Assembly: GCA_963678705.1 (NCBI GenBank) | Contig: OY783212.1 | Coordinates: 5,828,001 to 5,892,000, forward strand | Source: Panorpa germanica | Lineage: Eukaryota > Arthropoda > Insecta > Mecoptera > Panorpidae | DNA length: 64,000 nt | Reading direction: 5' to 3' | Part shown: piece by piece, positions 32,060 through 42,193 of the stretch | Layout of the letters: each line of letters opens with the position of its first letter | How positions within the stretch are numbered: the stretch's first letter is position 1 | The notes under the pieces: generated by a model | The model's database searches: none | Seen by the model: the letters and a program-made list of their open reading frames with translations, nothing else | What the model was told of the DNA's origin: nothing | Position numbers and translations under genes: made by a program

Positions 32060-32295
32060 TTCGATTAATATTCTTTCAAAAAAGAAATAAAATGATTTTC
32101 AAGATTTTTAATAAAAAGGAAAGAATTTCACAGAAAAAACGGAGAATATTAGATATTTTTTTGTTATTTAGCCGGGAAACCTTATGCATAATTGTTGTTA
32201 GCACTCAACTAGATTTATTAAAGTTTTAAATGAATAAAAATACCTATGTGAAATAGTATAAGATTAAATTATATTGATATCTTAAAAATTAGACC
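32060..32295. repeat. Right arm of a 225-bp inverted repeat pair
   Basis: It is the inverted partner of 29147-29372. Its reverse complement also starts GGTCTAATTTTTAAGA after TA. Together they bound 3.15 kb, either as TIRs of one element or as two oppositely oriented copies of a MITE. Confidence 0.8.
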
Positions 32296-34676
32296 TATAT
32301 ACTCTATAAAAAAATTAGTGCGACAGTGCTTTTTCATTGAAGCTATTATCGAACTCGACATTGGGACGATATAGGGTGAGTTACGGACAATAAAAATTTG
32401 AGTCGGAAATGTTCGGACCTCTATCTCGGAGATGTTTCAAATCGTGTAGATAGGCCACACCCATTTATGAAGTTAAGCTTTAAAATACGGAATTTCTTTT
32501 CCTGAACGTAAACAAATATCAACGAAATATATTTTCAAACTCTGGTCTAGAAAGTGCTTCGAAAAATCTTACACAAATGGTAATCAGACATATTCGACAT
32601 TACTACGATACGAAAAAATGTTTTTAGGCTCATCGCTGAACTCTTGTAAGTTGAACTATATATCAATTAAAACTATTCAAATTAAACATTCATACAAAAC
32701 ATTTATAAACGGTTTTATATATTAAGATCATCTTTTGAATATAAAAATATTAAATTTTTTTAATTCTTGTTATAATTGAAATTCCAAGAGCTATTTATAT
32801 GTTATCATCTCTATCTTCATAACGTTCGAATCATTCAGAAAATACAACATTCTTAAAAACATTTATAAGATTTCTAAAGCATATTTTAGAACCAGGTATT
32901 GAAAAAACTTCAGATGCAGTATATTAATTACTATGCATTTTAATAGAATTGTTTAATAAAGATAAATAAAAATTTCCGGTTTTTAATTTTAATATGCGTT
33001 TGTATATTAAATTTGTATTAAAATTAAGTAACAGTGTACATATAAATTAGCTTTAAGTTCTCTGAGCAATATTTTCTTGCTAAAAGAATTCAATGCATAA
33101 AATTATTTTTAAAATAGAAACCGCATATATTTAATTATAAAAATAAATGTTTTTCTTGTGGAAGTAGACTAAAGCGAAGGTCAAAAGGAAAATTATAAGA
33201 ATTACCAAGTTTTTAGGTACACATCAAAGAGATTACTAATTGCAGCAGCTGATGAGGTTTATTTTTAAACTTTGTTATGTGCTTTTTAAATTAAAATATT
33301 CATGTTTTATAAAACCTTTAATTTGAAAAGTTTTTTTATATTTTGGGTTATACAATTTCTTAAGGTAGGTAACAACCATAAGCAAAAGTATAGTTGGATA
33401 TTAAATACAACGTACACTATACGATAGCATTTTGAACATTTGAATTTGTGTAATTAAATTAAGGACATTTACATTAACATCATAATTTTATCAAGTGCTG
33501 TAGAAATGTGATTTTACTAGTAAATTGGCTTTTCTAATTAAAATATATTTAATGAAATTAACTATAACAACTAATTGCATCTTATTATTAAACTCTTAAT
33601 TACTTAAACAACATATTCTTTTACTTAAACAATTAACAAAATAATTTATTAGCAACGCTTTAATGATTCTATTATTTTCAAGACATAATTTTTATTTCTT
33701 ACCGCTAGGGGGATATTTTAAAATGTAAATATTTACATAAAATACAAGCGACATTACATAAATTCATTTCTAACCTAAAATTCAGTTACAAATTTCAGCT
33801 CATTTCATATTCAAATATACAATGAAGTGTAATTGCGCCCCCGGTCTTTTAAAACTGTTTTGTTAAGACTCATGGCCTGTGCATGATCTTTGTTTAGAAA
33901 ATGGAAATGAAAGAAATAAAAAGAGGAAAAAAGTGGGGTTATGGCATTGTTTTGTATAACTTTTAAGTGTGTATATGTGCGTATATGTACATTATTTGTT
34001 ACACGAACAATTTACTTCCAAGTTTAAAAGGTCGCATGAATAATAATGAGGCATATCTATTGTGCCCCCCTATGTGTGTTTTTCTTAAAAGCTTTTGTTA
34101 GCCTTGAAATTCTTCGTTTATATATAAATCGTTTCTGTGTTAGCATTTTATTATGTACATTACAAATTATCATAGAGCATAATTTACAAACGCTTACATG
34201 TTTTGCGATATTAAGGCATAGATACACGAATTAAAATTTTAGTTAATTTAAAGGCTCTCTCACACGGAAGCAGACTTTTCTGAAGAATATATTCAAATTG
34301 TTTCGTATTAGTACTTTAATGTTTATCACACACCACCGGTTTAAAAAAATCATCAGTTCATATGTCCGTGCTCATTTTATGGTTCATACAAATGTATGTT
34401 TCCCATCTCCTTGCTCGGATAAATGCAACACTCGCATAAACGGAAGGCGACACTTTGCTTAAATACGTCCATATTATGAACACTAGAGTATGAAATACGT
34501 ACTTCTACGGTACAGTTGTGCATTGATAAATATTAATGAAGAAGCTTCCTCTCATGATAAAATATGCGTATGTGAGTACACCTCACTGAAAAGGTCGGAT
34601 ATCGCAAGTAGTTGGTTCCATTGTGCGAGAGTGATTTGAATTCCTTAGGCGAGCTATCACACGAAATCAGTTATAG
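32296..34676. other. AT-rich gene-less stretch
   Basis: No gene or known repeat was recognised. 32340-32470 is somewhat GC-richer, without coding motifs. Confidence 0.4.
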
Positions 34677-35257
34677 GTATCTAGCCACAATTGGCTTTCA
34701 GCCTAGCTGAACTTCTCTTCTTTTTAGGGCTGTCGCACACTGCAAGCGTATTTAAGCAACAGCTAATTCGAACGTAAATCGACGACTTGGTTGAGCGGCT
34801 GGAACTTTCGAAACAACCCCACTTCTGTGTTCTTTGTATGTGTTGTGTCACAAAACATACATACCACGTACCAATACGACAGTACGCCAAAAGTACAAAC
34901 TTGTGTATTGGAGTTGTTTTTAACTAACATAATTTATCATGAGAACACACTTTTATTTTATTTTTTATCGATACATCACTGTTATGAAAGAGACTACTGC
35001 ATTCCCTTCCAGTCTGAGACGGCTGATTGCATTTAGAAAGTTCGGATAGGTTTAGCGTTGTAGCATGTATTCGCTTGGTTAAAATTTGCATAAATATGGC
35101 GCAGTGTGAAAGCTACGTAACGCCCGTATTCGGACGGTTTTGTCGCTTGCAGTGTGCGAGTTCGTTACATTTACAGGGTTCGGATAGGTAAAGCGTAGTA
35201 GCGCGTATACGTCCGATTAAATGAACACGCAAAATGAATTGTATCTAGCTACAATTG
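34677..35257. repeat. 546-bp segment flanked by 17-bp direct repeats
   Basis: GTATCTAGCCACAATTG (34677-34693) and GTATCTAGCTACAATTG (35241-35257) differ at one base, as an old target-site duplication would. Inside, CGCACACTGCAAGCG near 34731-34745 is inverted as CTTGCAGTGTGCGA near 35146-35159. GTTCGGATAGGT(T/A)(T/A)AGCGT occurs twice as a direct repeat (35040 and 35179). This suggests a compound, unclassified retroposon or MITE. Confidence 0.6.
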
Positions 35258-35445
35258 CTATCCATATGGAAGGAGGGCAGGTTGCCTACTACAGCGCTAT
35301 ACTATAAATGCAACTAAAAATAAAATTAAATCTAAAACAATATGTATTTGTGTATCTTTGCTTTTGTGTCAGTTTCTCAAGTATAGATTGAGCAATTTTA
35401 TTCGAACCTTTTGTACATTATTGAGCATACTTTTGACTATCATCA

Positions 35446-36655
35446 TATATTATAATGTCCCAGGTGTATATTTATATTCTTATGATCTTATATTCTTATA
35501 TGTTTGGCAGTGAATTTTGTATGGCAGCGCGAAAACGGCTCCATGGAAGTTTTTAAAAATTTCCTATTTCGTAGAGAAAAAAATTCTAAGACTTTTGGCG
35601 TCCCCGGATTTTTCCCTGAATTTCCTGGAAACCCGTAATTTTGGAAAAACTGGAAAAAAAGTGATCCCTTTTTTGCTGTATTACTTTTAATTTGGAAACG
35701 ATAGAAAGTTGAAATTTTGCATGTGTATTAAGGTATTCAATGCTGACATTTCTCAAAAATTAGAATTTCAAAAATAGAAAAAGGGGGGGTTAAAGAAATT
35801 CGGGGGACTGGTAGGGAACTTTGGAGAAAGTTCATATTCTGGATTGTAGAATAATTAAGTATATTATTAATAAAAAAAAATTCAAAATTTCAAAATTTTG
35901 TTTGGGGGCACGGGGGAAGTATTTGCCGAGAGTAAAAATTGTGCTAGAAAGTTGAAATTTTGTATATACGCTAACCTTGGAAACTTATTTACGAATCGAA
36001 AAAAAAAATTCCAAATTTTGAAAAAAAGTTGGTCAAATAACGCATAAATTGAAAATATTTTTTATTTTGATGAAAAAAATATATTTTTATTGACAATTTA
36101 TATGAAAAATTATTTGTTGTTATATGTAAAACAATATAGAACGAGTTAAATATTTCAATTTAAAAATGGAACGAAAATTTGAAATGAAATTACGAATTAT
36201 TAAATAGAATTTAAATTAAATATGGAAAAAGAGAGTTACGCTCTCTTTATTAATTAAAGAGGTAAAAATTAAAAAAAATGACAGATCACTTGACGTCATT
36301 CCTTCCACACCTTCTTCCCCACTATTATTTGACAAATTTTCTCATCGTGATAAAACAAGAGAAGTGCAAAAGAGATACAGAATTAAACGTCACAGCAATA
36401 GCAACTGTTGTAGCAATTCATCAAGTTTTCATAAAATGTCGTGATATACAACTAAAGTTATTGTCATTATCAACTACTAGGCAAACAACCAAATATTACG
36501 CACTAAAATAAAATTCAAACGTTAAATGGATTATATTGGTCATTTTTTGGATATTCAATAAAATAAAAACGTAAATATAATAATCAATATTTCAATAAAA
36601 ACTTAAAAAATTGACCCCTAAATTGCCCTAAAATCTCCTAATATATATTTCATCC
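35446..36655. repeat. Array unit A (longest, different tail)
   Basis: Its first 750 bp match the other units. The last 450 bp are unlike them and carry another hairpin, AAAGAGAG-TTACG-CTCTCTTT (36228-36248), where the others have the CGTCGC hairpin. Confidence 0.65.
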
Positions 36656-37462
36656 TATATTATAATGTCCCAGGTGTATATTTGTGTTCTTATATTCTTA
36701 TATTCTTATATGTTTATATGTTTGGTTCGAATTTTGTATGGCATCTCGAAAACGGCTCCAGGGAAGTTTTTGAAAATTGCCTATTTCGTAGAGAAAAAAA
36801 TTCTAATACTTTTGGTGTCCCCGGATTTTTCCCTGAATTTCCTGGAAACCCGTTATTTTGAAAAAACTGGAAAAAAAGTGAGCCCTTTTTTGCTGTATTA
36901 CTTTGAGTTGGTAAGAGATAGAAAGTTGAAATTTTGCATCTGTGTTAAGGTAATCAATGTTGACATTTCTCAAAAATTAGAAATTCAAAAATTGAAATAG
37001 GGGGGGTTGAAGAAATTCGGGGGCCCGGTAGGGAACTTTGGAGAAAGTTCATATTCTGGATTCTAGAATAATTAAGTATATTATTAATAAAAAAAAATTA
37101 AAAATTTCAAAATTTTATTTGGGGGCACGGGGGCAGTATTTGCCGAGAGTAAAAATTGTGCTAGAAAGTTGAAATTTTGTGTATACGCTAACCTTGGTAA
37201 CTTATTTACGAATCAAAAAAAAAAATTCCAAATTTTGAAAAAAAGTTGGTCAAATAACTCATAAATTGAAAATATTTTTTATTTTGAAAAAAAAATAATA
37301 TTTTTTTAGTCAATTTATATGTGTGTATATGTGCGCGAGTTTATTTATTATTTCAATTTAAAAATAGAACAGTTAAATATGAAATTTAATTACGAATTAT
37401 TTTATTGGATTCAAATGATACACGCCAAAAAGACGTCGCATTGCGACGGGGATAAACTCAAG
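36656..37462. repeat. Array unit B
   Basis: It ends with the hairpin CGTCGC-ATT-GCGACG at 37434-37448, then ACTCAAG, joined directly to unit C. Confidence 0.7.
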
Positions 37463-38324
37463 TATATTATAATGACCCAAGTGTATATCTATATTCTTAT
37501 ATGTTTATGTGTTTATATGTTTGGTTCGAATTTTGTATGGCATCTCGAAAACGGCTCCAGGAAAGTTTTTAAAAATTTCCTATTTCGTAGAGAAAAAAAT
37601 TCTAAGACTTTTGACGTCTCCGGATTTTTCCCTGAATTTCCTGGAAACCCGTAATTTTGGAAAAACTGGAAAAAAGTGAGCCCTTTTTTGCAGTATTACT
37701 TTTAATTCGTAAAAGATAGAAAGTTGAAATTTTGCAAGTGTATTAAGGTATTCAATGCTGACATATCTCAAAAATTAGAAATTCAAAAATTGAAAAAGGG
37801 CGGGTTAAAGAAATTCGGGGGCCCGGCAAGGAACTTTGGAGAAAATTCATTTTCTGGATTCTAGAATAATTAAGTATATTATTAATAAAAAAAAAATTTA
37901 AAATTTTAAAATTTTATTGGGGGGCACGGGGGCAGTATTTGCCGAGAGTAAAAATTGTGCTAGAAAGTTGAAATTTTGTATATAGGCTAACCTTGGTAAC
38001 TTATTTACGAATCAAAAAAAAAATCACAAATTTTGAAAAAAAGTTGTTCAAATATCGCATAAATTCAAAATATTTTTTATTTTGATAAAAAAAAAAAATT
38101 TTTTTTAGTCAATTTATTATTGAGCGAGTTTATTATTTATTTCAATTTAAAAATAGAGTTAAATATGAAATGTAATTACGAATTATTTTATTGAATTCAA
38201 ATCATACACGCCAAAAAGTCATCGCTTTGCGACGGTGGTAAACTCAAGTGGAATTTAAATTTTTACATGAAGTTTAAGCCACACACAAAAGACAGACGTC
38301 GCTTGCGACGGGGGTAAAAGCTAG
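37463..38324. repeat. Array unit C (complete tail)
   Basis: It carries both a degraded first hairpin near 38219-38233 and the terminal hairpin 38297-38310, with CTAG at 38321-38324. This shows the full tail lost from B and D. Confidence 0.7.
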
Positions 38325-39107
38325 TATATTATAATGTCCCAGGTGTATATTTATATTCTTATATGTTTGGTTCAAATTTTGTATGGCATCTCGAAAACGG
38401 CTCCAGGGAAGTTTTTAAAAATTTCCTATTTTGTAGAGAAAAAAATTCTAAGACTTTTGGCGTCCCTGGATTTTCCCCTGAATTTCCTGGAAACCCGTAA
38501 TTTTGGAAAAACTGGAAAAAAAGTGATCCCTTTTTTGCTGTATTACTTTTAAGTCGTAAAAGATAGAAAGTTGAAATTTTGCATGTGTATTAAGCTATTT
38601 AAGGCCGATATTTCTCAAAAATTAGAAATTCAAAAATTGAAAAAGGGGGGGTTAAAGAAATTCGGGGGCCCGGTAGGAAACTTTGGAGAAAGTTCATATT
38701 CTGAATTCTAGAATAATTAAGTATATTATTAATGAAAAAAAATTCAAAATTTCAAAATTTTATTTGGGGGCACGGGGGCAGTATTTTCCGAGAGTAAAAA
38801 TTGTGCTAGAAAGTTGAAATTTTGTATATAGGCTAACCTTGGTAACTTATTTACGAATCGAAAAAAAAAATCCCAAATTTTGAAAAAAAGTTGGTCAAAT
38901 AACGCATAAATTGAAAATATTTTTTATTTTGATAAAAAAATTATATTTTTTTAGTCAATTTATATGTGTGTATATGTGCGCGAGTTTATTTATTATTTCA
39001 ATTTAAAAATAGAACAGTTAAATATGAAATTTAATTACGAATTATTTTATTGAATTCAAATGATACACGCCAAAAAGACGTCGCATTGCAACGGGGGTAA
39101 ACTCAAG
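38325..39107. repeat. Array unit D
   Basis: It is joined to C exactly after CTAG. It ends at the short hairpin version (39079-39093, one arm mutated) and ACTCAAG. Confidence 0.7.
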
Positions 39108-39894
39108 TATATTATAATGTCCCAAGTGTATATTTATATTCTTATATGTTTATGTGTTTATATGTTTGGTTCGAATTTTGTATGGCATCTCGAAAACGGC
39201 TCCAGGGAAGTTTTTAAAAATTTCCTATTTCGTAGAGAAAAAAATTCTAAGACTTTTGGCGTCCCCGGATTTTTCCCTGAATTTCCTGGAAACCCGTAAT
39301 TTTGGAAAAACTGGAAAAAAGTGATCCCTTCTTTGCTGTATTACTTTTAATTCGTATAAGATAGAAAGTTGAAATTTTGCATGTGTATTAAAGTATTCAA
39401 TGCTGACATTTCTCAAAAATTAAAAATTGAAAAAGGGAGGGTTAAAGAAATTCGGGGGCCCGGTAGGGAACGTTGGAGAAAGTTCATATTCTGGATTCTA
39501 GAATAATTAAGTATATTATTAAAAAAAAAAAAATTCAAAATTTCAAAATTTTATTGGGGGGCACGGGGGCAGTATTTGCCGAGAGTAAAAATTGTGCTAG
39601 AAAGTTGAAATTTTGTATATAGGCTAACCTTGGCAACTTATTTACGAATCGAAAAGAAATTCCCAAATTTTGAAAAAAAGTTGTTCAAATATCGCATAAA
39701 TTCAAAATATTTTTAATTTTGATATAAAAAATGTATTTTCTTAGTCAGTTTGTATGAAAAATTAATTGTTATTAAATGTTAAATCAATATAGGACGAGTT
39801 TATTTATTATTTCAATTTAAAAATTAAATTTTGACTTGAAGTTCAAGCCACTCACAAAAAAACAAACGTCGCTTGCGACGGGGGTAAAAGCTAG
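39108..39894. repeat. Array unit E (terminal CTAG)
   Basis: It ends with hairpin 39867-39880 and CTAG at 39891-39894, followed by T, as expected for a Helitron 3' junction. Confidence 0.7.
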
Positions 39895-41730
39895 TGTTGT
39901 ATAATTTTATTATGCAGCAATATTGAAGCATAAGCCGGTAACAGAGCTTCCTCCGAAGGTCTTGAGAAAAAAGACAATTTGCGGTGTTCACTATAACTCG
40001 GCCGGAAATTATATCAAAATGAAAAACCATTAAAATTTAGTTAAATTATAATCAAATCTTGCCCCCAACGGTCTCTGATAATTTTTTTTTTCATTTAAAA
40101 ATTTTTGGGGGCCATCTAAAGTGTAAACTGTTATTTTCCACGAAAAATTCCGCCATTTTGTGGGTGGGAAACATCCTTAATGTAAAAAAATGTTTTATCT
40201 AAACGTTGGGGGGAGGTATTTTATATGTAGAAACTGTGTACGAAGTTTGAAATGAATCGGTCAATTAGTTTTTAAATGGCTGTGAACACGGACTTTGAAA
40301 AAGTAGTTTTGAGAAAAACGCTTTAGGAAAATAGCAATGAATAAACTGTATACCTGATTAACATATAAGACAATAACTTCAAGAATATTGCTTAGATCGG
40401 CTTAAAATTTTAAGGACAAATTCTTGAAATGTTAAACAATAAGATAAGACAAAAAAAAATTGGATTTTTCGAAAGTGAAAACCCTAACCCCTCCCTTAAC
40501 CTCCATTTCGGGATACGCTCTACAAACAATATATTATTCCTGTTTCAATATTTTGCAGGACATCAATTTACTAAAAGATTTAATTAACATTATAGAGTTT
40601 TGTATTAACGTTAATTGCTCATTCATATCTTTGTCAATTAAAACATATGAACTTCATTTAATTACAATACAGCTATGAGATAACAAGCGACAATTCTGTG
40701 GTGTCGAGTGGCGTTTGTCGTTTATATTTATCTTCCCCCAATTATTTTGGTTTTATCAATCTGAAGCAGACACGATGTGCTCGATTGCCTACGGGCTCAT
40801 AGTATGTGTGTGGTAAGAAGGGTGAGGGTGAGTGGGGAGGATGTGGTTGTTAGTCATCGCTTGGTTAAACTCATCTGACACAATTTGATAAGCTGACAGC
40901 TACATGTCATATTCATTGACTTATTCGATGTGATAGCTTCATAATAATAAAGTTTCGTCTACAACGAATATGAAGTTATATTTGTGTTAAAACGTTTTTA
41001 TAAGACGTTCTATTGATTTAGAAGTGTTTTGATAGACGTGTCCAGTGCACGTGAACTAAGCTTCTTTTGTGTTCCTGATGCCAGAGCCTCCCTTTTTCCC
41101 TCTATTCGAAACGTAAACAATGAGCTACTTAGGACTGTCTGGGGCCGAACATTTGGGCGAGACGACCCTATTTTCAAGAAGGGATTATTGTCTGAATAAT
41201 ATTAGTAGATATTATAGATGTATTAATTTACAGCGTTGTATTGAATTTCGTATTTATAAAGTAATTATAGTACACTCTTGTATAACTTGGTATTAAACGA
41301 CATAGTGGGCGAGACTATTAATGCTTTACGTTGACTACTGTGTCTCCAGCCTCGCTATACTGCCAAAAACTGCATAGTACGTCTCGTCAGGTGATTTACC
41401 ATCTCTTTTATATATTAGAGAAGCATACAAGTGTGTGTGTGAAATGTCAGTTACTACTAACAGCTGAGTCTTGTATCTCATCAAGTTTAATAATCTCCAT
41501 AATTTACATACCTATATTTCCGTCAACTTTACAATATGTAAGTAGAAACGCCAATATACATATGTTAACTATATTTCAATGGAAAATTAAAAAAACAACC
41601 CCTAAAAATTGTATTCACAAGCCTATTGATATGTTATGAGCAATTTTTAATTTACCAGCACTCACAAAATAACTCAAAATATGATTATGAAATTATACTT
41701 ATAGGTATTGATTGTTGGATTTCAAATATA
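39895..41730. other. Gene-less stretch, probably with repeat remains
   Basis: 39900-40480 has G-tracts, AAACG motifs and text such as GAAATGAATCGGTCAATTAG that look like non-coding parts of a DNA element, but no termini were found. The rest shows nothing recognisable. Confidence 0.3.
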
Positions 41731-42193
41731 TCAGAATGTTTTTTAAGTAAGTACCGTTTTGGAATTAAAAAAAGCGTCTTTTCTTCCACTTTCTGCACAA
41801 AATCTTCATTAAAGACCGAAGGACGCCCACTCCGTTCTTCATCATGCACATTTGTGCGGCCATCTTTAAATGCTCTCACCCATTTCCTTACCATTCCATC
41901 ACTCATAATGTTTTGTCCGTAAACTTCACAGATCTCACGATGAATATCGATCGGTTTTACGCCTTTAGCACTAAGAAATCGTATAACAGCCCGTACTTCA
42001 CAATCGGCGGGACACACGATTGTCGGAGGCATCTTAAACACTCAGTAAACAACGTATACAATGAAGAATCAGACTGTAATGGCGTCAGTGCGTCGACAAA
42101 AGATGTAGGTAACCAGCGCGCATGCACGGAACGCCGACCGTAGCGCTGCAAAGGCGGAAACGCAAAACGGTACTTACTTAAAAAACATGCTGA
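41731..42193 (-). mobile_element. Internally deleted mariner with both TIRs
   Basis: Thirty-base inverted termini lie at 41731-41760 and 42164-42193. They begin TCAGAATG and TCAGCATG, share TTTTTTAAGTAAGTACCGTT, and are each flanked by TA. The 463-bp element keeps the leader and the transposase N-terminus, then jumps to the 3' terminus. A full mariner is about 1.3 kb, so some 800 bp with the catalytic domain are gone. It could only move with a transposase supplied elsewhere. Confidence 0.88.
41770..42041 (-). pseudogene. Mariner transposase N-terminal domain (truncated)
   Basis: About 90 codons start MFKMPPTIV. The helix-turn-helix region reads VRAVIRFLSAKGVKPIDIHR and IMSDGMVRKWVRAFKDGRT. 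It ends with the family signature DEERSGRPS, followed by a second-helix start EDFVQKVEEK. This is the DNA-binding part that recognises the TIRs. The downstream DD(D/34-like) catalytic domain is absent: the frame runs into TIR sequence and beyond the element. The reading frame itself is intact, so a short TIR-binding peptide is conceivable but unproven. Confidence 0.85.

Larger units (their letters stand above)
35446..39894. repeat. Head-to-tail array of five hairpin-ended units (Helitron-like)
   Basis: Five units begin TATATTATAATG(T/A)CCCA(G/A)GTG at 35446, 36656, 37463, 38325 and 39108. Lengths are about 1210, 807, 862, 783 and 787 bp, the units sharing most of their sequence. The third and fifth end with CGTCGC-TT-GCGACG, a G-tract, TAAAAG and CTAG followed by T, which is the hairpin plus CTRR terminus of Helitrons. 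The second and fourth end at a shorter hairpin version and ACTCAAG. No Rep/helicase is encoded. Short parallel ORFs are by-products. Confidence 0.75.

Noticed and set aside
36665-39416. Parallel ORFs of 60-111 codons in each array unit (for example 36665-37000, 37319-37654, 38334-38552, 39060-39299).
   Set aside because: They recur because the DNA repeats. Frames and ends shift from unit to unit, no domain is visible, and opposite-strand ORFs overlap them.
35446-39894. CRISPR or simple satellite reading of the array.
   Set aside because: Units are about 800 bp with transposon-like ends and no short repeat-spacer pattern. This is eukaryotic DNA.
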